Shown one piece after another: positions 6,965 to 15,553 of a DNA stretch of 64,000 nt. Made by a program: the position numbers and the translations under genes. This DNA is from CAUZJF01 sp965248605 (GTDB lineage Bacteria > Chloroflexota > Dehalococcoidia > Lucifugimonadales > CAUZJF01): the NCBI GenBank assembly GCA_965248605.1, contig CBDFJV010000007.1, forward strand, positions 2,852,001 to 2,916,000. The letters are read 5' to 3'. The notes below the pieces were generated by a model that made no database searches, was not told where the DNA came from, and worked only from the letters and a program-made list of their open reading frames with translations. The first letter of the stretch is position 1. The number at the start of each line of letters is the position of its first letter.

Positions 6965-8670
6965 GCCCGAATCCACCGAAGGACGTCCTTGGGGACAGCC
7001 CTTGAAGAAGCCAGCGGGTGCTCCTCTGAATCTGGGATAATGATTTTGGAACAGAAACCTGCCCGGAAACAAGGAGCACCCAATAGATGCTGCCACAGAA
7101 CAAACCCGACCGTATCCGCATCGTCTTTGACGACCATCGCCTGGTGGCCAATGCCGGCCTGCTCCTGCCGGCCACCCTAGCCCGGCACCTGGGCCTGCGG
7201 GAACTCGTCGACCATCACCTTGACCTCGGCGGAGCGCCGGGACGGGCGAACACTGGGGACAAGATGCTGACGCTGGTCGCTTCCGCGCTGGCAGGCGGCG
7301 ACTGCATCGACGACGCCGATGCGCTGCGCGCTGGTGGGACGGTCGGTGTTCTAGGCTGCGTGGTCAAGGCGCCATCCACCCTGGGGACCTTCCTGCGCAG
7401 CTTCCGGTGGGGGCATGTCCGTCAACTCGACCGCGTGAGCCGCCAGTTGTTGGCCCGGGCCTGGGCCGCTGGGGCCGGACCCGGCGACTCGCCCCTGACC
7501 ATCGACCTGGACTCGACCATCTGCGAGACCTATGGACTGGCCAAGGAGGGAGCGCGCCACCACGGCTATACCGGCGCCCGCGGCTATCACCCGCTGCTGG
7601 CCATTGCCGCCGGCACCGGCGAGGTGCTGATGTCCCGGCTGCGCGAGGGCCGGGCCAACACCGCCCGTGGCGCCGCCCACTTCCTGCGTGAGACGGTGGG
7701 GCGGGTGCGCTACGGCGGGGCCAGGGGACAACTCACGGTGCGGGCCGACAGCGGCTTCTACGCCCACACTGTCGTTGCCGCCTGCCGGGAAATGGATGTC
7801 CGCTTCTCTATCACCATCCGCCAGCGCGCCAGCCTGCGGGACCTGATCGAGGCGATACCACAGGAGGACTGGACTCCCATTCCCTACTGGACGGACGGCG
7901 CCGCCGATGTCGCCGAGACGACTTACACCCCGTTCCAGACCAAGCCGGACGCCGCGCCGGTGCGGCTCATTGTCCGGCGGGTGAAGCCGACGCCCGGTTC
8001 CCAGCTCGCCCTCTTCGCCAGATACAGCTATCACGCCTTCATCACCGACCGCGATGGGGAGACGCTGGAACTGGAGGCCGATCATCGCCGCCACGCCGAG
8101 GTCGAGAACGCCATACGCGACCTCAAGTACGGCGTCGGGCTGAACCACATGCCGTCGGCGCGCTTCGCCGCCAACGGCGCCTGGCTGGCGGTCCAGGTGA
8201 TGGCGCATAACCTGGCCCGCTGGACGGCGCGGATTGGTCTGGGCGAGCGGACCGTGATCACCAAGACCCTCAGGCGGCGGGTCTTCGCTCTGGTGGGACG
8301 GATCACCCGCTCGGCGCGCCGCCTCACTTTGCATCTCCCCCGGCGCTGGCCTTGGGAAACCCAGTTCAGTCGCGCCTTGGCCCGGCTGCAAGCCATTCCG
8401 TTCCCGGCCTGACAGCCAGCCTGCAACTGACCCAACGTCCCCGCAATCTCGCGCCACCCCGGTCGCGAGAGTCCCCTGCTGCGTATCCTCTCGCCTTCCC
8501 GCGCATCGCAACTCCCGCATAGGGCCTTAGGGGCCCTGTGCGGCGACTGAAGACCGGCCGCCGGCCTCCCATCTACCCCAAGACCCCAGGCCATCCCCCC
8601 TGTAGCTCCCTCACCCACCCCCTTCCGCTGCCCTCACGCCGTCCATCGGTGTCCTTCGGTGGATTCGGGC
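6965..8670 (+). mobile_element. IS1380-family insertion sequence, copy 1
   Basis: A 1,706-bp element bounded by perfect 20-bp terminal inverted repeats: GCCCGAATCCACCGAAGGAC at 6965-6984 and its complement at 8651-8670. TTA occurs on both flanks (6962-6964 and 8671-8673) and is best read as a 3-bp target duplication, because deleting one copy restores an open HTH reading frame. The element carries one transposase. It is the same length as the inverted copy at 17037-18742. The only difference I saw is a T at 7060 where the other copy has the equivalent of C. Recent transposition is likely. Confidence 0.9.
7087..8412 (+). CDS. IS1380-family transposase (copy 1)
   Basis: A 441-residue DDE transposase. 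The likely catalytic triad can be placed: Asp in TIDLDSTICETYG, Asp in TVRADSGFYAHTV, and Glu in HAEVENAIRDLKYGVGLN, the last being the Y-K/R-E-type helix typical of IS4-like enzymes and of the IS1380 group. It catalyses cut-and-paste movement of the element using the 20-bp ends. The frame is intact and the protein is identical to that of copy 2 (17295-18620), so the element is probably still functional. The long antisense frame over it is a high-GC shadow. Confidence 0.93.
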   Translation: MLPQNKPDRIRIVFDDHRLVANAGLLLPATLARHLGLRELVDHHLDLGGAPGRANTGDKMLTLVASALAGGDCIDDADALRAGGTVGVLGCVVKAPSTLGTFLRSFRWGHVRQLDRVSRQLLARAWAAGAGPGDSPLTIDLDSTICETYGLAKEGARHHGYTGARGYHPLLAIAAGTGEVLMSRLREGRANTARGAAHFLRETVGRVRYGGARGQLTVRADSGFYAHTVVAACREMDVRFSITIRQRASLRDLIEAIPQEDWTPIPYWTDGAADVAETTYTPFQTKPDAAPVRLIVRRVKPTPGSQLALFARYSYHAFITDRDGETLELEADHRRHAEVENAIRDLKYGVGLNHMPSARFAANGAWLAVQVMAHNLARWTARIGLGERTVITKTLRRRVFALVGRITRSARRLTLHLPRRWPWETQFSRALARLQAIPFPA

Positions 8671-8945
8671 TTAAGCCTCAGTCCATTCAACTCAGTATCG
8701 GACGGCTGGGCCGCATCCTGGCGCCGGGGTTCGACCTCGTCGCGGAAATTATCGTCGTGAATCCACCGGTAGAGGTGGTGCGCCCGACGTTGGCCAGCCG
8801 AGCTGCCTCCGATAGCGACCGGTAGGAGACGAGGTAGAAGAGGGTGTCGCGTACCGGGTAGCCGCGAAACCCGCGCCGCCCGGGGCAGGGCCGCGAGCTG
8901 CTTGTCAGATAGGAGGGGTCGTTTTTCTGCTCCGTTCTGCTCCAT
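8671..8945 (-). pseudogene. 5' part of HTH gene split by IS1380-family copy 1
   Basis: An ATG at 8945 with AAAGGAG six bases upstream starts MEQNGAEKRPLLSDKQLAAL. The next stretch is conserved only in a shifted frame (GYPVRDTLFYLVSYRSLSEA and ARLANVGRTT). The original frame then resumes with LYRWIHDDNFRDEVE. Two compensating indels therefore lie near 8880 and 8780. The combined SLSEAARLANVGRTTLYRW is a helix-turn-helix. It is a paralogue of the protein at 25218 (GIDRKTVYNWMKDEEFRERL). The frame continues into 6832-6964 across the insertion sequence. The gene was damaged by indels as well as the insertion. Confidence 0.65.
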
Positions 8946-8957
8946 ATCGCTCCTTTC

Positions 8958-9056
8958 CTATCTGGTGTGCCGGTGCATCGGGCTGGGAAACCGTTCTACC
9001 GTCCTATGTAGCGCCGACACACGGACGTTCCAGATCTTTCCTGTTTGCTCCATCAT
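8958..9056 (-). CDS. Possible 32-residue leader ORF
   Basis: Tandem ATG codons at 9056-9051 preceded by GGGAGGTGAAAC open a 32-codon frame (MMEQTGKIWNVRVSALHRTV and on) that ends in TAG 13 bases before the ATG of the broken HTH gene. The good ribosome binding site and spacing suggest it was translated with that gene. No family is recognised, and since the downstream gene is a pseudogene this one may also be a relic. Confidence 0.3.
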   Translation of the reverse strand: MMEQTGKIWNVRVSALHRTVERFPSPMHRHTR

Positions 9057-9485
9057 GTTTCACCTCCCGATTTCATTTCCAAAGACAAAGGGACAGGCCC
9101 CAGGTCTGTCCCTCAAACCAAAGATAGCACATCCGTTCTTGAATGTCAAGTTTTGTTTTGGTGTGGTGAGGTTGAGTACGTCAGGACGAGCGGGTGTTAC
9201 CTTCTGTTCAGAGTAGTGGATTCCGGCCCTCGACTTTCGTCGGGGCAGGCTTTTCGCCGGAATCGTCCATGTCCCGTTGCCGCCGGCACCCTAAAGGATG
9301 AAAACTGCCAATGTTTCGAGGCAATATTGGTAGATGTGGGAGCAGACCCGTGTGTCTGGCCCCGTGTCGCCATTCACGCCGGGACGCGGGCGCATTGCAA
9401 TGCGCCCCTACCAAAGGAGGCCTCTGGAGCACGTCCCTTTTCATGGCAATGACGGAGGGGGTTGACTGCCCGGTGGGTGGGGCAG
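9057..9485. other. Gene-free, repeat-bearing interval
   Basis: No convincing coding sequence. It holds an imperfect hairpin AGGGACAG..CTGTCCCT at 9088-9112, a repeat-like GGATTCCGG...CCGGAAT pair near 9220-9266, an ACCCTAAAGGATGAAA word (also near 1380), and a perfect 20-bp palindrome at 9388-9407. It separates the HTH relic from the 3' end of the rhomboid gene. Confidence 0.6.
9388..9407. repeat. REP-like palindrome GGGCGCATT..AATGCGCCC
   Basis: A perfect 20-bp palindrome (GGGCGCATTG then its complement) followed by CCTACC. It belongs to the same family as the palindromes ending CCCGCCCCTAC at 3044, 15837, 52137, 54455 and 57026, with a different stem sequence. Confidence 0.7.
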
Positions 9486-10406
9486 TCACCTAAACAGCTG
9501 CCCGCACCGCCGGCACCGCCACCGAGCGATCGGCGGATCGATGTAGTCCAGCTCGTTGCTTTGACACCGGGGACAGGCGACGATGGCCCAGTAGTCGAGG
9601 CCTTCGACCTCGTCCTCTTTGCCTGGATTCCGGGAGTTCCCAGACCTTGCCACGGCCGCGAGCCACGAGCCGACCCTGCCACCTGCCGCGACGCGAGATA
9701 CGTAAAACCCCGTGGCAAACACCAGGCCCACGGCGAACCCTCCTAGATGAGCGAAGTAGGCTACGTCCGTACCCGTCGCCCCAGGCGCTATTGAAGCGAA
9801 CCCGCTGAACAACTGAATCAGCACCCAGATTCCAAGGAAAACGATCGCCGGAACGGAGACGACCGTAATAAGCCCGAATATGATGAGGGTCCGGATCCTG
9901 CTGAATGGGTGCAGGATCAGATAGGCTCCGAGGACTCCCGAAAGCGCGCCGCTAGCCCCGACCATAGGCGTCGTGTCGCTCGAATCGATCACCGATTGCG
10001 CCAGAACGGCTGCTATTCCGGCCACGAAGTAGAAAATAACGTAGGGAGCGTGTCCGAGCTCGTCTTCGATCCTTCTGCCGAACACCCAGAGAAAGAGCAT
10101 GTTGCCGCCCAGGTGGACGAACCCTCCGTGGACGAACATCGACGTGATGGCGGTGGCCCAATTGGGGACGGGGGAAGTTACGTCGATTTCGTAAGGGACC
10201 CCAAATACGAGCACCCGCACCGCCGTCAGGTGTGCTCCTTCCAGGATCTCGGCGGGGATCGCTCCGAATTGGTGGACGAAGATGAACGAGTCGATGTCGT
10301 CCAGCGTCAGCTGATATAGGAAGACGAGCACGCTCGCCGTAATCAGCGAAACGGTCGCCTATGGGGCCGTGCGTGACCGAAAATCGGGGTCAGAGAGTGG
10401 GATCAC
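9486..10406 (-). pseudogene. Rhomboid-family serine protease with in-frame amber codon
   Basis: An intramembrane serine protease of the rhomboid family. It shows HGGFVHLGGNMLFLWVFG, the nucleophile motif GASGALSGVLG, and the partner histidine in AHLGGFAVG, with about six hydrophobic segments. A C-terminal zinc ribbon has CPRCQ and CRRCGQ. The frame opened by GTG at 10331 lacks the usual first residues. Reading further upstream in the same frame gives VIPLSDPDFRSRTAP, then TAG (10359-10361), then ATVSLITASVLVFLYQ, a typical rhomboid N-terminus, starting at GTG 10406 with GAGGA upstream. So a single amber codon at position 16 interrupts an otherwise intact gene of about 306 codons. Restart at GTG 10331 would give a 281-residue form missing the start of the first helix. 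Confidence 0.75.
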
Positions 10407-10484
10407 GCCCCTGTCCTCTTCGATGGGTTCCTGACCGATAGAGTACGGGATGTAGGACAGAGGCGATAGTCGAGACCGCCTACC

Positions 10485-10513
10485 TTGACGGCTCTTGACG
10501 ATTCGTGTTGAAT
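10485..10513 (+). promoter_or_regulatory. Candidate promoter for CehA/McbA-like gene
   Basis: TTGACG at 10485-10490, a 17-base spacer and TTGAAT at 10508-10513, 34 bases before the ATG at 10548. The -35 has one mismatch, the -10 has two; the placement is good. Confidence 0.45.
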
Positions 10514-10547
10514 CGGGCCCACCCCGGGACACGCAAGGAGATCAACA

Positions 10548-13049
10548 ATGGCAGACTATCGACCCCTCGATATCTCAGCATGGTGCAACGCGGGCCCTTC
10601 GCTGATCGGAGCGGATGCGGCCGACGTCATCGGCCAGCACAGCTTCCGCGGGCTCCCGTTCCAGGTTGGGTCAGATGGCGCTGAGCACTGCTTCGTATCA
10701 TTGAGCGGTTCAGACGGCTCAGTCACCGTCCCTGTTGACCAGAACGCCAAGCGGCTCATATTCGCGCACCGACTCATGGACTCGGACCTGGCGGACGGAG
10801 GTCCTCTCGGCGTTCAAGCCGCCGAGTACGTCTTCCGTCTCTCGGGAGGAGACGAGATCCGCGTTCCCATACGCGAGAGGTTCGAGGTCGCCCCGGTAGC
10901 CGGCAGGATCGCCATCCCCGGCACTCCCGGGGCACCCTACCGGGCCGTACCCGACCAGAAGGCCAGGCTGCAGCCCAGGTACGAGGGCGCCTGGGAGGGG
11001 GCCGGCCGACGCCAGACCGAGGCCGACCAGGCAACGGCGCGCAACTACTACCTCTGGTCTTGGGAGAACCCGCAACCTGACCAGCAGGTCGAGTCCATCG
11101 AGATCGTCCCGAGTGGGCTGCCGTTCATCATCGCCGCCATCACTCTGAGCGACTTAGAGGAACACCCCTTCGCCAGAGAAGGTCGACTGGCCGCTCGAAT
11201 CACCCTGACCGACGAGGCCGACGCCGAGAGAGATTTCAAGGAGCTCGACGTCGAGGTCGACCGAGGCGACACGACCTACGTGTTCCCGCTGCCCCGGTCG
11301 TCCGCCGAGGAGTTCGTTGGCGACCGCTATGCGTGGGGCCAGCGGCCAAACGATACGTCCAGCCCGTCGTACGTGGAAGTTTCGGCCGTGCGGTCGGCCA
11401 CCGTGACCGTCAAACAGGGTGGCGAGGATGTCGGCTCGGTCAATTGGGGGCAGGTCGTGGACAAAGGCGCCGTGGCCACGCCGCGCATGCGAGTCGAGCT
11501 GGTCGACCCCGGCAAGAACTGGGTCCACGTCAAGGTCCTGGACGACGAAACAGGCCGACCGGTGCCGTGCCGCGTACACTTCCGGTCGCCCGAGGGCATC
11601 CCCTTCCAGCCCCACGGCCACCACAACCAGGTCAACTCGAACATCCCGTCGTGGCACAACGACGTAGGCGGCGATCTGCGTCTCGGTCAGACCTCTTTCG
11701 CCTTCATCGATGGGACGTGCCAGGGGTGGCTGCCTCGCGGCGACGTCTACACGGACATATCTCGGGGTTTCGAATACGAGCCTCTGCGCGGCAAGGTGAC
11801 CATCGCGCCCGGTCAGCGCGAGCTCACCCTTCGCATCAAGCGCTGGACGAACATGAACGCCGAAGGATGGTACAGCGGCGACTCTCACGTCCACTTCCTG
11901 TCGCCCGACGGCGCCCACCGCGAGGCCCAGGCCGAGGACCTGGACGTCGTGAACCTGCTCCAGTCCCAGTGGGGTAGCCTTTTCACAAACACCGAGGACT
12001 TCATCGGCGAGCCGAGCGTGTCGCGGCAGGGCGACAGCATCGTCTACGTGGGCCAGGAGAACCGCCAGCACTTCATGGGCCACATGATCCTTTGGGGCCT
12101 CAAGCAACCCATCATGCCGTGGTGCAGCGATGGGCTGGGCGAAGCGGAGATCGGCGGCGCCATGGAGACCACGCTGAGCGACTGGGCCGACCGCTGCCAC
12201 GAGCAGGGGGGCTGGGTCGTGCAACCCCACTTCCCCAACCCCAACGGCGAAGCGGCCGCCCTGGTTGCGATGGGCCGGCTCGACGGCGTAGAGATGATCC
12301 GACAGACCGAGTACAACCACAACGAATACTACCGGTACCTCAACTGCGGGTACCGGCTGCCACTCGTCGGTGGCACCGACAAGATGTCCAACGAGGTGCC
12401 TGTCGGCCTCTACCGGACCTACGCCCAGCTTGCGGAGGGCGACGAGTTCAACTACGAGAATTGGTGCAACAGCGTCGCGATCGGGCGGACGTTCCTCAGC
12501 GGCGGGCCCCTCATCGGCCTGTCGGTCGACGGACAGGCGATCGGGGATACGGTGAGTATGTCAGGCCCCGGCACGGTCGAGGTGGACGCGTGGGCCGAGA
12601 GCATCTTCCCTATACACCGTCTTGAGATTGTCCAGGCCGGTAGGGTGGTGGCCTCGGCGGAGTCCGCCGAGGGGACTCGACGGCTCGAAATCAAGGAGAA
12701 GCTGCAAATAGACGGGCACACGTGGCTGGCAGCCCGCTGCGGCGGCCCCGAATACTACGGCCCAAACCACATCGACGCCATGAACCGCGGAATCTTCGCT
12801 CACACGTCGCCGGTCTACGTCGCCTGCGGCGGCGACTGGTGGATGTTCGACAAATCCGCAGCCCAGTACATGCTCACCATGATCGACGGCGACCTCTCGT
12901 ACATACGCGAGACCTCCAACCAGCACACCCGAGGCAACGTCACCCACCACCACGGCCACGACGACCACATGGCCTACTTGGAGCGGCCATTCCAAGAGGC
13001 TCGTGAAGCGATCGAGGGCCGGATGCGGAAGCTCGGAATCGAGTTATAG
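10548..13049 (+). CDS. CehA/McbA family metallohydrolase (PHP domain)
   Basis: An 833-residue protein. The N-terminal half is beta-rich with no firm family match. From about residue 440 it contains a PHP-type metal-dependent hydrolase domain of the CehA/McbA family: GDSHVHFLSPDGAH with an HxH metal motif, QPHFPNPNGE, GVEMIRQTEYNHNEYYR, and GGTDKMSNEVPVG. Named members cleave carbamate and other ester or amide bonds in xenobiotics, but most of the family is uncharacterised. The start is well supported by AAGGAG seven bases before the ATG. It stands alone between the rhomboid gene (divergent) and the ABC ATPase (convergent). No signal peptide is seen, so it is probably cytoplasmic. The TAG stop overlaps the start of a heptamer repeat array. 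Confidence 0.8.
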   Translation: MADYRPLDISAWCNAGPSLIGADAADVIGQHSFRGLPFQVGSDGAEHCFVSLSGSDGSVTVPVDQNAKRLIFAHRLMDSDLADGGPLGVQAAEYVFRLSGGDEIRVPIRERFEVAPVAGRIAIPGTPGAPYRAVPDQKARLQPRYEGAWEGAGRRQTEADQATARNYYLWSWENPQPDQQVESIEIVPSGLPFIIAAITLSDLEEHPFAREGRLAARITLTDEADAERDFKELDVEVDRGDTTYVFPLPRSSAEEFVGDRYAWGQRPNDTSSPSYVEVSAVRSATVTVKQGGEDVGSVNWGQVVDKGAVATPRMRVELVDPGKNWVHVKVLDDETGRPVPCRVHFRSPEGIPFQPHGHHNQVNSNIPSWHNDVGGDLRLGQTSFAFIDGTCQGWLPRGDVYTDISRGFEYEPLRGKVTIAPGQRELTLRIKRWTNMNAEGWYSGDSHVHFLSPDGAHREAQAEDLDVVNLLQSQWGSLFTNTEDFIGEPSVSRQGDSIVYVGQENRQHFMGHMILWGLKQPIMPWCSDGLGEAEIGGAMETTLSDWADRCHEQGGWVVQPHFPNPNGEAAALVAMGRLDGVEMIRQTEYNHNEYYRYLNCGYRLPLVGGTDKMSNEVPVGLYRTYAQLAEGDEFNYENWCNSVAIGRTFLSGGPLIGLSVDGQAIGDTVSMSGPGTVEVDAWAESIFPIHRLEIVQAGRVVASAESAEGTRRLEIKEKLQIDGHTWLAARCGGPEYYGPNHIDAMNRGIFAHTSPVYVACGGDWWMFDKSAAQYMLTMIDGDLSYIRETSNQHTRGNVTHHHGHDDHMAYLERPFQEAREAIEGRMRKLGIEL

Positions 13050-13122
13050 GGGTACGGGGTATGGGGTATGGGGTATGGGGTATGGGGTATGGGGTGAAGG
13101 GTGTAGGGTGTAGGGTACGGGA
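13047..13122 (+). repeat. G-rich heptamer array (GGGGTAT)
   Basis: About ten tandem 7-bp units: GGGGTAC, five GGGGTAT, then variants GGGGTGA, AGGGTGT, AGGGTGT and AGGGTAC. Runs of three to four G at regular spacing could form a G-quadruplex on the plus strand. It begins at the stop codon of the upstream gene. Confidence 0.8.
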
Positions 13123-13140
13123 CGCAGGAAGGTGGACGCG

Positions 13141-13247
13141 GTCATTCCGAGCGAAGCGAGGAATCTAGGAACTCGATCTGCAGATCGAGTCCTTCACGGG
13201 ATGTTGCGACCTTAGATTCTTCATTCGCTTCGCTCTTTCAGAATGAC
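13141..13247. repeat. Long imperfect inverted repeat with central perfect palindrome
   Basis: Outer arms GTCATTCCGAGCGAAGCGAG.. (13141-13167) and ..CGCTTCGCTCTTTCAGAATGAC (ending 13247) pair imperfectly. In the middle, ACTCGATCTGCAGATCGAGT (13170-13189) is a perfect 20-bp palindrome. The outer arms resemble the GTCATTCTGAGC..GCTCAGAATGAC class of dispersed repeats; a related piece lies at 48718-48828. Confidence 0.65.
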
Positions 13248-13272
13248 AGGGAGCTGAGTCTGTACGCGTCCT

Positions 13273-13310
13273 CCTTAACCCCTAGCCCCTAACCCTTGAC
13301 CCCCAGCCCC
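13273..13310 (-). repeat. C-rich heptamer array (complement of GGGGTTA/GGGGCTA type)
   Basis: Units CCCCTAG, CCCCTAA, CCCTTGA and CCCCCAG, the mirror of the G-rich array at 13047-13122. It overlaps the 3' end of the ABC ATPase gene. Together with the central hairpin the two arrays fill the gap between two convergent genes. Confidence 0.65.
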
Positions 13311-14080
13311 ACCACCACCGGGCCCCCAACCCTCGGGTCCCGTAGCACGACGACATCGGCGCCGTAGACCTCGGCGATGTTCTCCTCCGTCAGCACTTCG
13401 TCGGGCCGTCCCTCGAACCCCACTTTGCCGTCGCGCAGCATCACCAGCCGGGTACAGTAGCGGGCAGCCATCGTAAGGTCGTGCATCGCGACTACGACTG
13501 CCCCGCCGCGCTTGCCGTGTAGGTCGCGCACAAGGTCCATCACCTTGATCTGGTGTGAGAGGTCGAGACTCGCGGTAGGCTCGTCAAGGAGGAGCAGAGG
13601 GGCCTCCTGGGCGAGAGCCATGGCGATGACGGCGCGCTGGCGCTCGCCGCCTGACAGCGTGCCCGCGACCCGGTCCGCAAGGTCCACGGTTTCGGTGAGA
13701 GCCATAGCCCGGTCGACTGCCTCGAAGTCCTTCTTGCCCTCCCATTGCAACAGCTTCAGGTGGGCGTTTCGGCCCATGAGCACTAGGTCGCTGACCGTGT
13801 AGCCGGTCGGCACGGGCGGGTTCTGGGGCACCACTGCTACCATGTGGGCGCGGTCCTGAGGGCTGACCTCCGAAACGTCCTGGTTCGCGATTCTGATGCG
13901 GCCCTTCGAGGGTTTGAGGGCGCCGCTGATCAGGCGCAACAGCGTCGTCTTACCGCACCCGTTCGGACCTACGACGCCCACTAGCTCAGTCTCGCGGACG
14001 TTGAGATCGACGCCTGCCAGGACCTGCCGTTCGCCGTAGCCGAACTCTACGCCTGCAATCTGTAGCACTCGGCGCTCCAT
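13289..14080 (-). CDS. ABC transporter ATP-binding protein (FecE/HmuV-type)
   Basis: A 263-residue ABC ATPase with Walker A GPNGCGKTT at about 38-46, signature LSGGERQR, Walker B LLLLDEPTASLD and the H-loop MHDLT. The spacing and the DRVAGTLSGGERQR region resemble ATPases of metal-chelate importers (heme, cobalamin, ferric siderophore; FecE/HmuV/BtuD). No permease or binding-protein gene is adjacent; the upstream neighbour, 10 bases away on the same strand, is a Yip1-type membrane protein. It is therefore either an orphan ATPase serving a distant permease or works with that membrane protein. The C-terminus is encoded within the C-rich heptamer array, so the last residues (VVVGLGVKG) may be repeat-derived. 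Confidence 0.8.
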   Translation of the reverse strand: MERRVLQIAGVEFGYGERQVLAGVDLNVRETELVGVVGPNGCGKTTLLRLISGALKPSKGRIRIANQDVSEVSPQDRAHMVAVVPQNPPVPTGYTVSDLVLMGRNAHLKLLQWEGKKDFEAVDRAMALTETVDLADRVAGTLSGGERQRAVIAMALAQEAPLLLLDEPTASLDLSHQIKVMDLVRDLHGKRGGAVVVAMHDLTMAARYCTRLVMLRDGKVGFEGRPDEVLTEENIAEVYGADVVVLRDPRVGGPVVVGLGVKG

Positions 14081-14090
14081 GCCACCGCGG

Positions 14091-14651
14091 TTAAGCCGGA
14101 CCGAGAAGGGGTTCCAGCACTGGGGCGGGTAGGACGATGAAGCCGATAAACCAGCCTGGCGTTGTAGCGAGCACTGCTCCCAGCCAGTCGATATCCTGCA
14201 CTTCGTGGATTGCTACGATGCCTGCCACCAGAATCCACGAATATCCTACCCAGGTTACTACGTTGCCGAGGATGGGCACCTGAAGGAAGACAAGCAAGAC
14301 CGCTGGCCCGTAGACGATCCCGAGGGCCCTGAGCACCTTCCTAAATCCAGCCCCGCCCGCCAGGAACCGGCTTCCAGCCAGGTACGTTACTGCTGCCCAC
14401 ACAATCCAGCCAACGAGGGTGATCATGAGCACGACCCACATCCACACCAGCCTGTCTTCAATTTGGCTCAGGTCGACTTCCCTCTCTGGGGTCTCGACCA
14501 GTCCGCCGGTAAGCCCAAGGCCCAATGACATCCCCGCGAGGATCACAATACCGGTGGCGTGCAGAATCGCCATCGGATCGTTGCCCGCCTGGCTGTAGAT
14601 CCCTCGGGTCAACAGCGCCGCTCTGACGGCGCGCACGAACATACGGATCAA
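14091..14651 (-). CDS. Yip1-domain membrane protein
   Basis: A 186-residue integral membrane protein with about five hydrophobic helices. The opening MIRMFVRAVRAALLTRGIYSQ followed by alternating membrane segments fits the Yip1 family. Bacterial members are mostly uncharacterised. The gene is just upstream of the ABC ATPase on the same strand with a 10-base gap and probably cotranscribed, so it could be a non-canonical membrane partner. That partnership is inference only. Confidence 0.6.
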   Translation of the reverse strand: MIRMFVRAVRAALLTRGIYSQAGNDPMAILHATGIVILAGMSLGLGLTGGLVETPEREVDLSQIEDRLVWMWVVLMITLVGWIVWAAVTYLAGSRFLAGGAGFRKVLRALGIVYGPAVLLVFLQVPILGNVVTWVGYSWILVAGIVAIHEVQDIDWLGAVLATTPGWFIGFIVLPAPVLEPLLGPA

Positions 14652-14764
14652 GGGGTGGCCTCGGTGATCGAGAATCTGGCCGATTGTAGCTCAGGGGCCA
14701 AGAAAGTCAATGTGCGGCCAGTGTTTGGCAGAGAGCATCGGCAACTACGAAGCCTGGGCTGGCG

Positions 14765-15553
14765 CTAGCCGTGGATCACTATCTGGGTCCCTTCCGGGGA
14801 CTCGCTCGTATCCAGCGTCTTGCCGGCAAACGATTCCACGCTCTGGGGGCCTATATACAGGACAGCGGCGCGCCCGTGTTCGACGACTTCGTCGTCCGGG
14901 TTCCTAGCATCCACCGCCAGCACGACGGCGCCGTCTGATCCGAGTGACAATCGAAGAGCATCGTCCGGCCCGTGCGGCATTTCATCAAGCGCGTGGCTTA
15001 GGGCGGCTGCGGCCCGATCGGTCACGTACACAGGTTTTCCGGCGTTGCTATCGGACCTGTCGTTCATGACGGTCAAGCCGCGGCCCATCGCTGAACGAGA
15101 CCTGAGCTTGTTCTCCCAGGCCGTGACCTCTTTCCGCGCACGCTCCAAGGCGACCTGCTTTTCTTTGATCTCGCCGGTAAAGCCGTTCATGTCTTTCTCT
15201 GCCCGCCGGGCATCGTCCGCCCAACGGCGAGCGTCGGTCGCCGCATCCTCCGCCGCCGCGGTCCACCGGCGGGTCTCTGCTACCCACCGATGCGGCGGCA
15301 GTCCCTTGCGTTTGGCGTCGGCGGCGTTCTTCTTGGCTTCGTCGAGCTTGACTTGAGCCAGGTTGCGACGCCCCGCCGCTTCGTCCGCCATACTGCCGCC
15401 ACGCCTGACCAAACCGTCGGAGCGGTCTTGGTCGAGTCGCAGGGTCTCAAGAGTGGCTAGTGCTCTCTTTACCTTCAGCTCGGCTGCGGCCAGTCTCGAA
15501 CGAATCGTGTCGTACTCTTCGTCCCACCTTTTTGTCCGCTGAACAGTCGCCAT
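14765..15553 (-). CDS. Coiled-coil protein with HesB/IscA-like C-terminal fold
   Basis: A 262-residue protein. Residues 10-160 are charged and heptad-like (TIRSRLAAAELKVKRALATL, WADDARRAEKDMNGFTGEIK) and should form a long coiled coil. From about residue 178, VYVTDRAAAALSHALDEM.. LRLSLGSDGAVVLAVDARNP.. DEVVEHGRAAVLYIGPQSVE, and the ending GTQIVIHG follow the order of strands in the HesB/IscA A-type Fe-S carrier domain. None of the three cluster-binding cysteines is present. It is probably a structural homologue without cluster binding. I know of no named family with this pairing. Confidence 0.55.
   Translation of the reverse strand: MATVQRTKRWDEEYDTIRSRLAAAELKVKRALATLETLRLDQDRSDGLVRRGGSMADEAAGRRNLAQVKLDEAKKNAADAKRKGLPPHRWVAETRRWTAAAEDAATDARRWADDARRAEKDMNGFTGEIKEKQVALERARKEVTAWENKLRSRSAMGRGLTVMNDRSDSNAGKPVYVTDRAAAALSHALDEMPHGPDDALRLSLGSDGAVVLAVDARNPDDEVVEHGRAAVLYIGPQSVESFAGKTLDTSESPEGTQIVIHG

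Noticed and set aside
7351..8520. 389-codon open frame antisense to the transposase (repeated at 17187-18356)
   Set aside because: It mirrors the transposase exactly, is proline/glycine-rich and has no recognisable motif; the duplicate is only because the element is duplicated.
11154..12320. 388-codon antisense frame in the CehA/McbA-like gene
   Set aside because: The opposite strand has clear family motifs; this frame arises from GC-rich codon bias.
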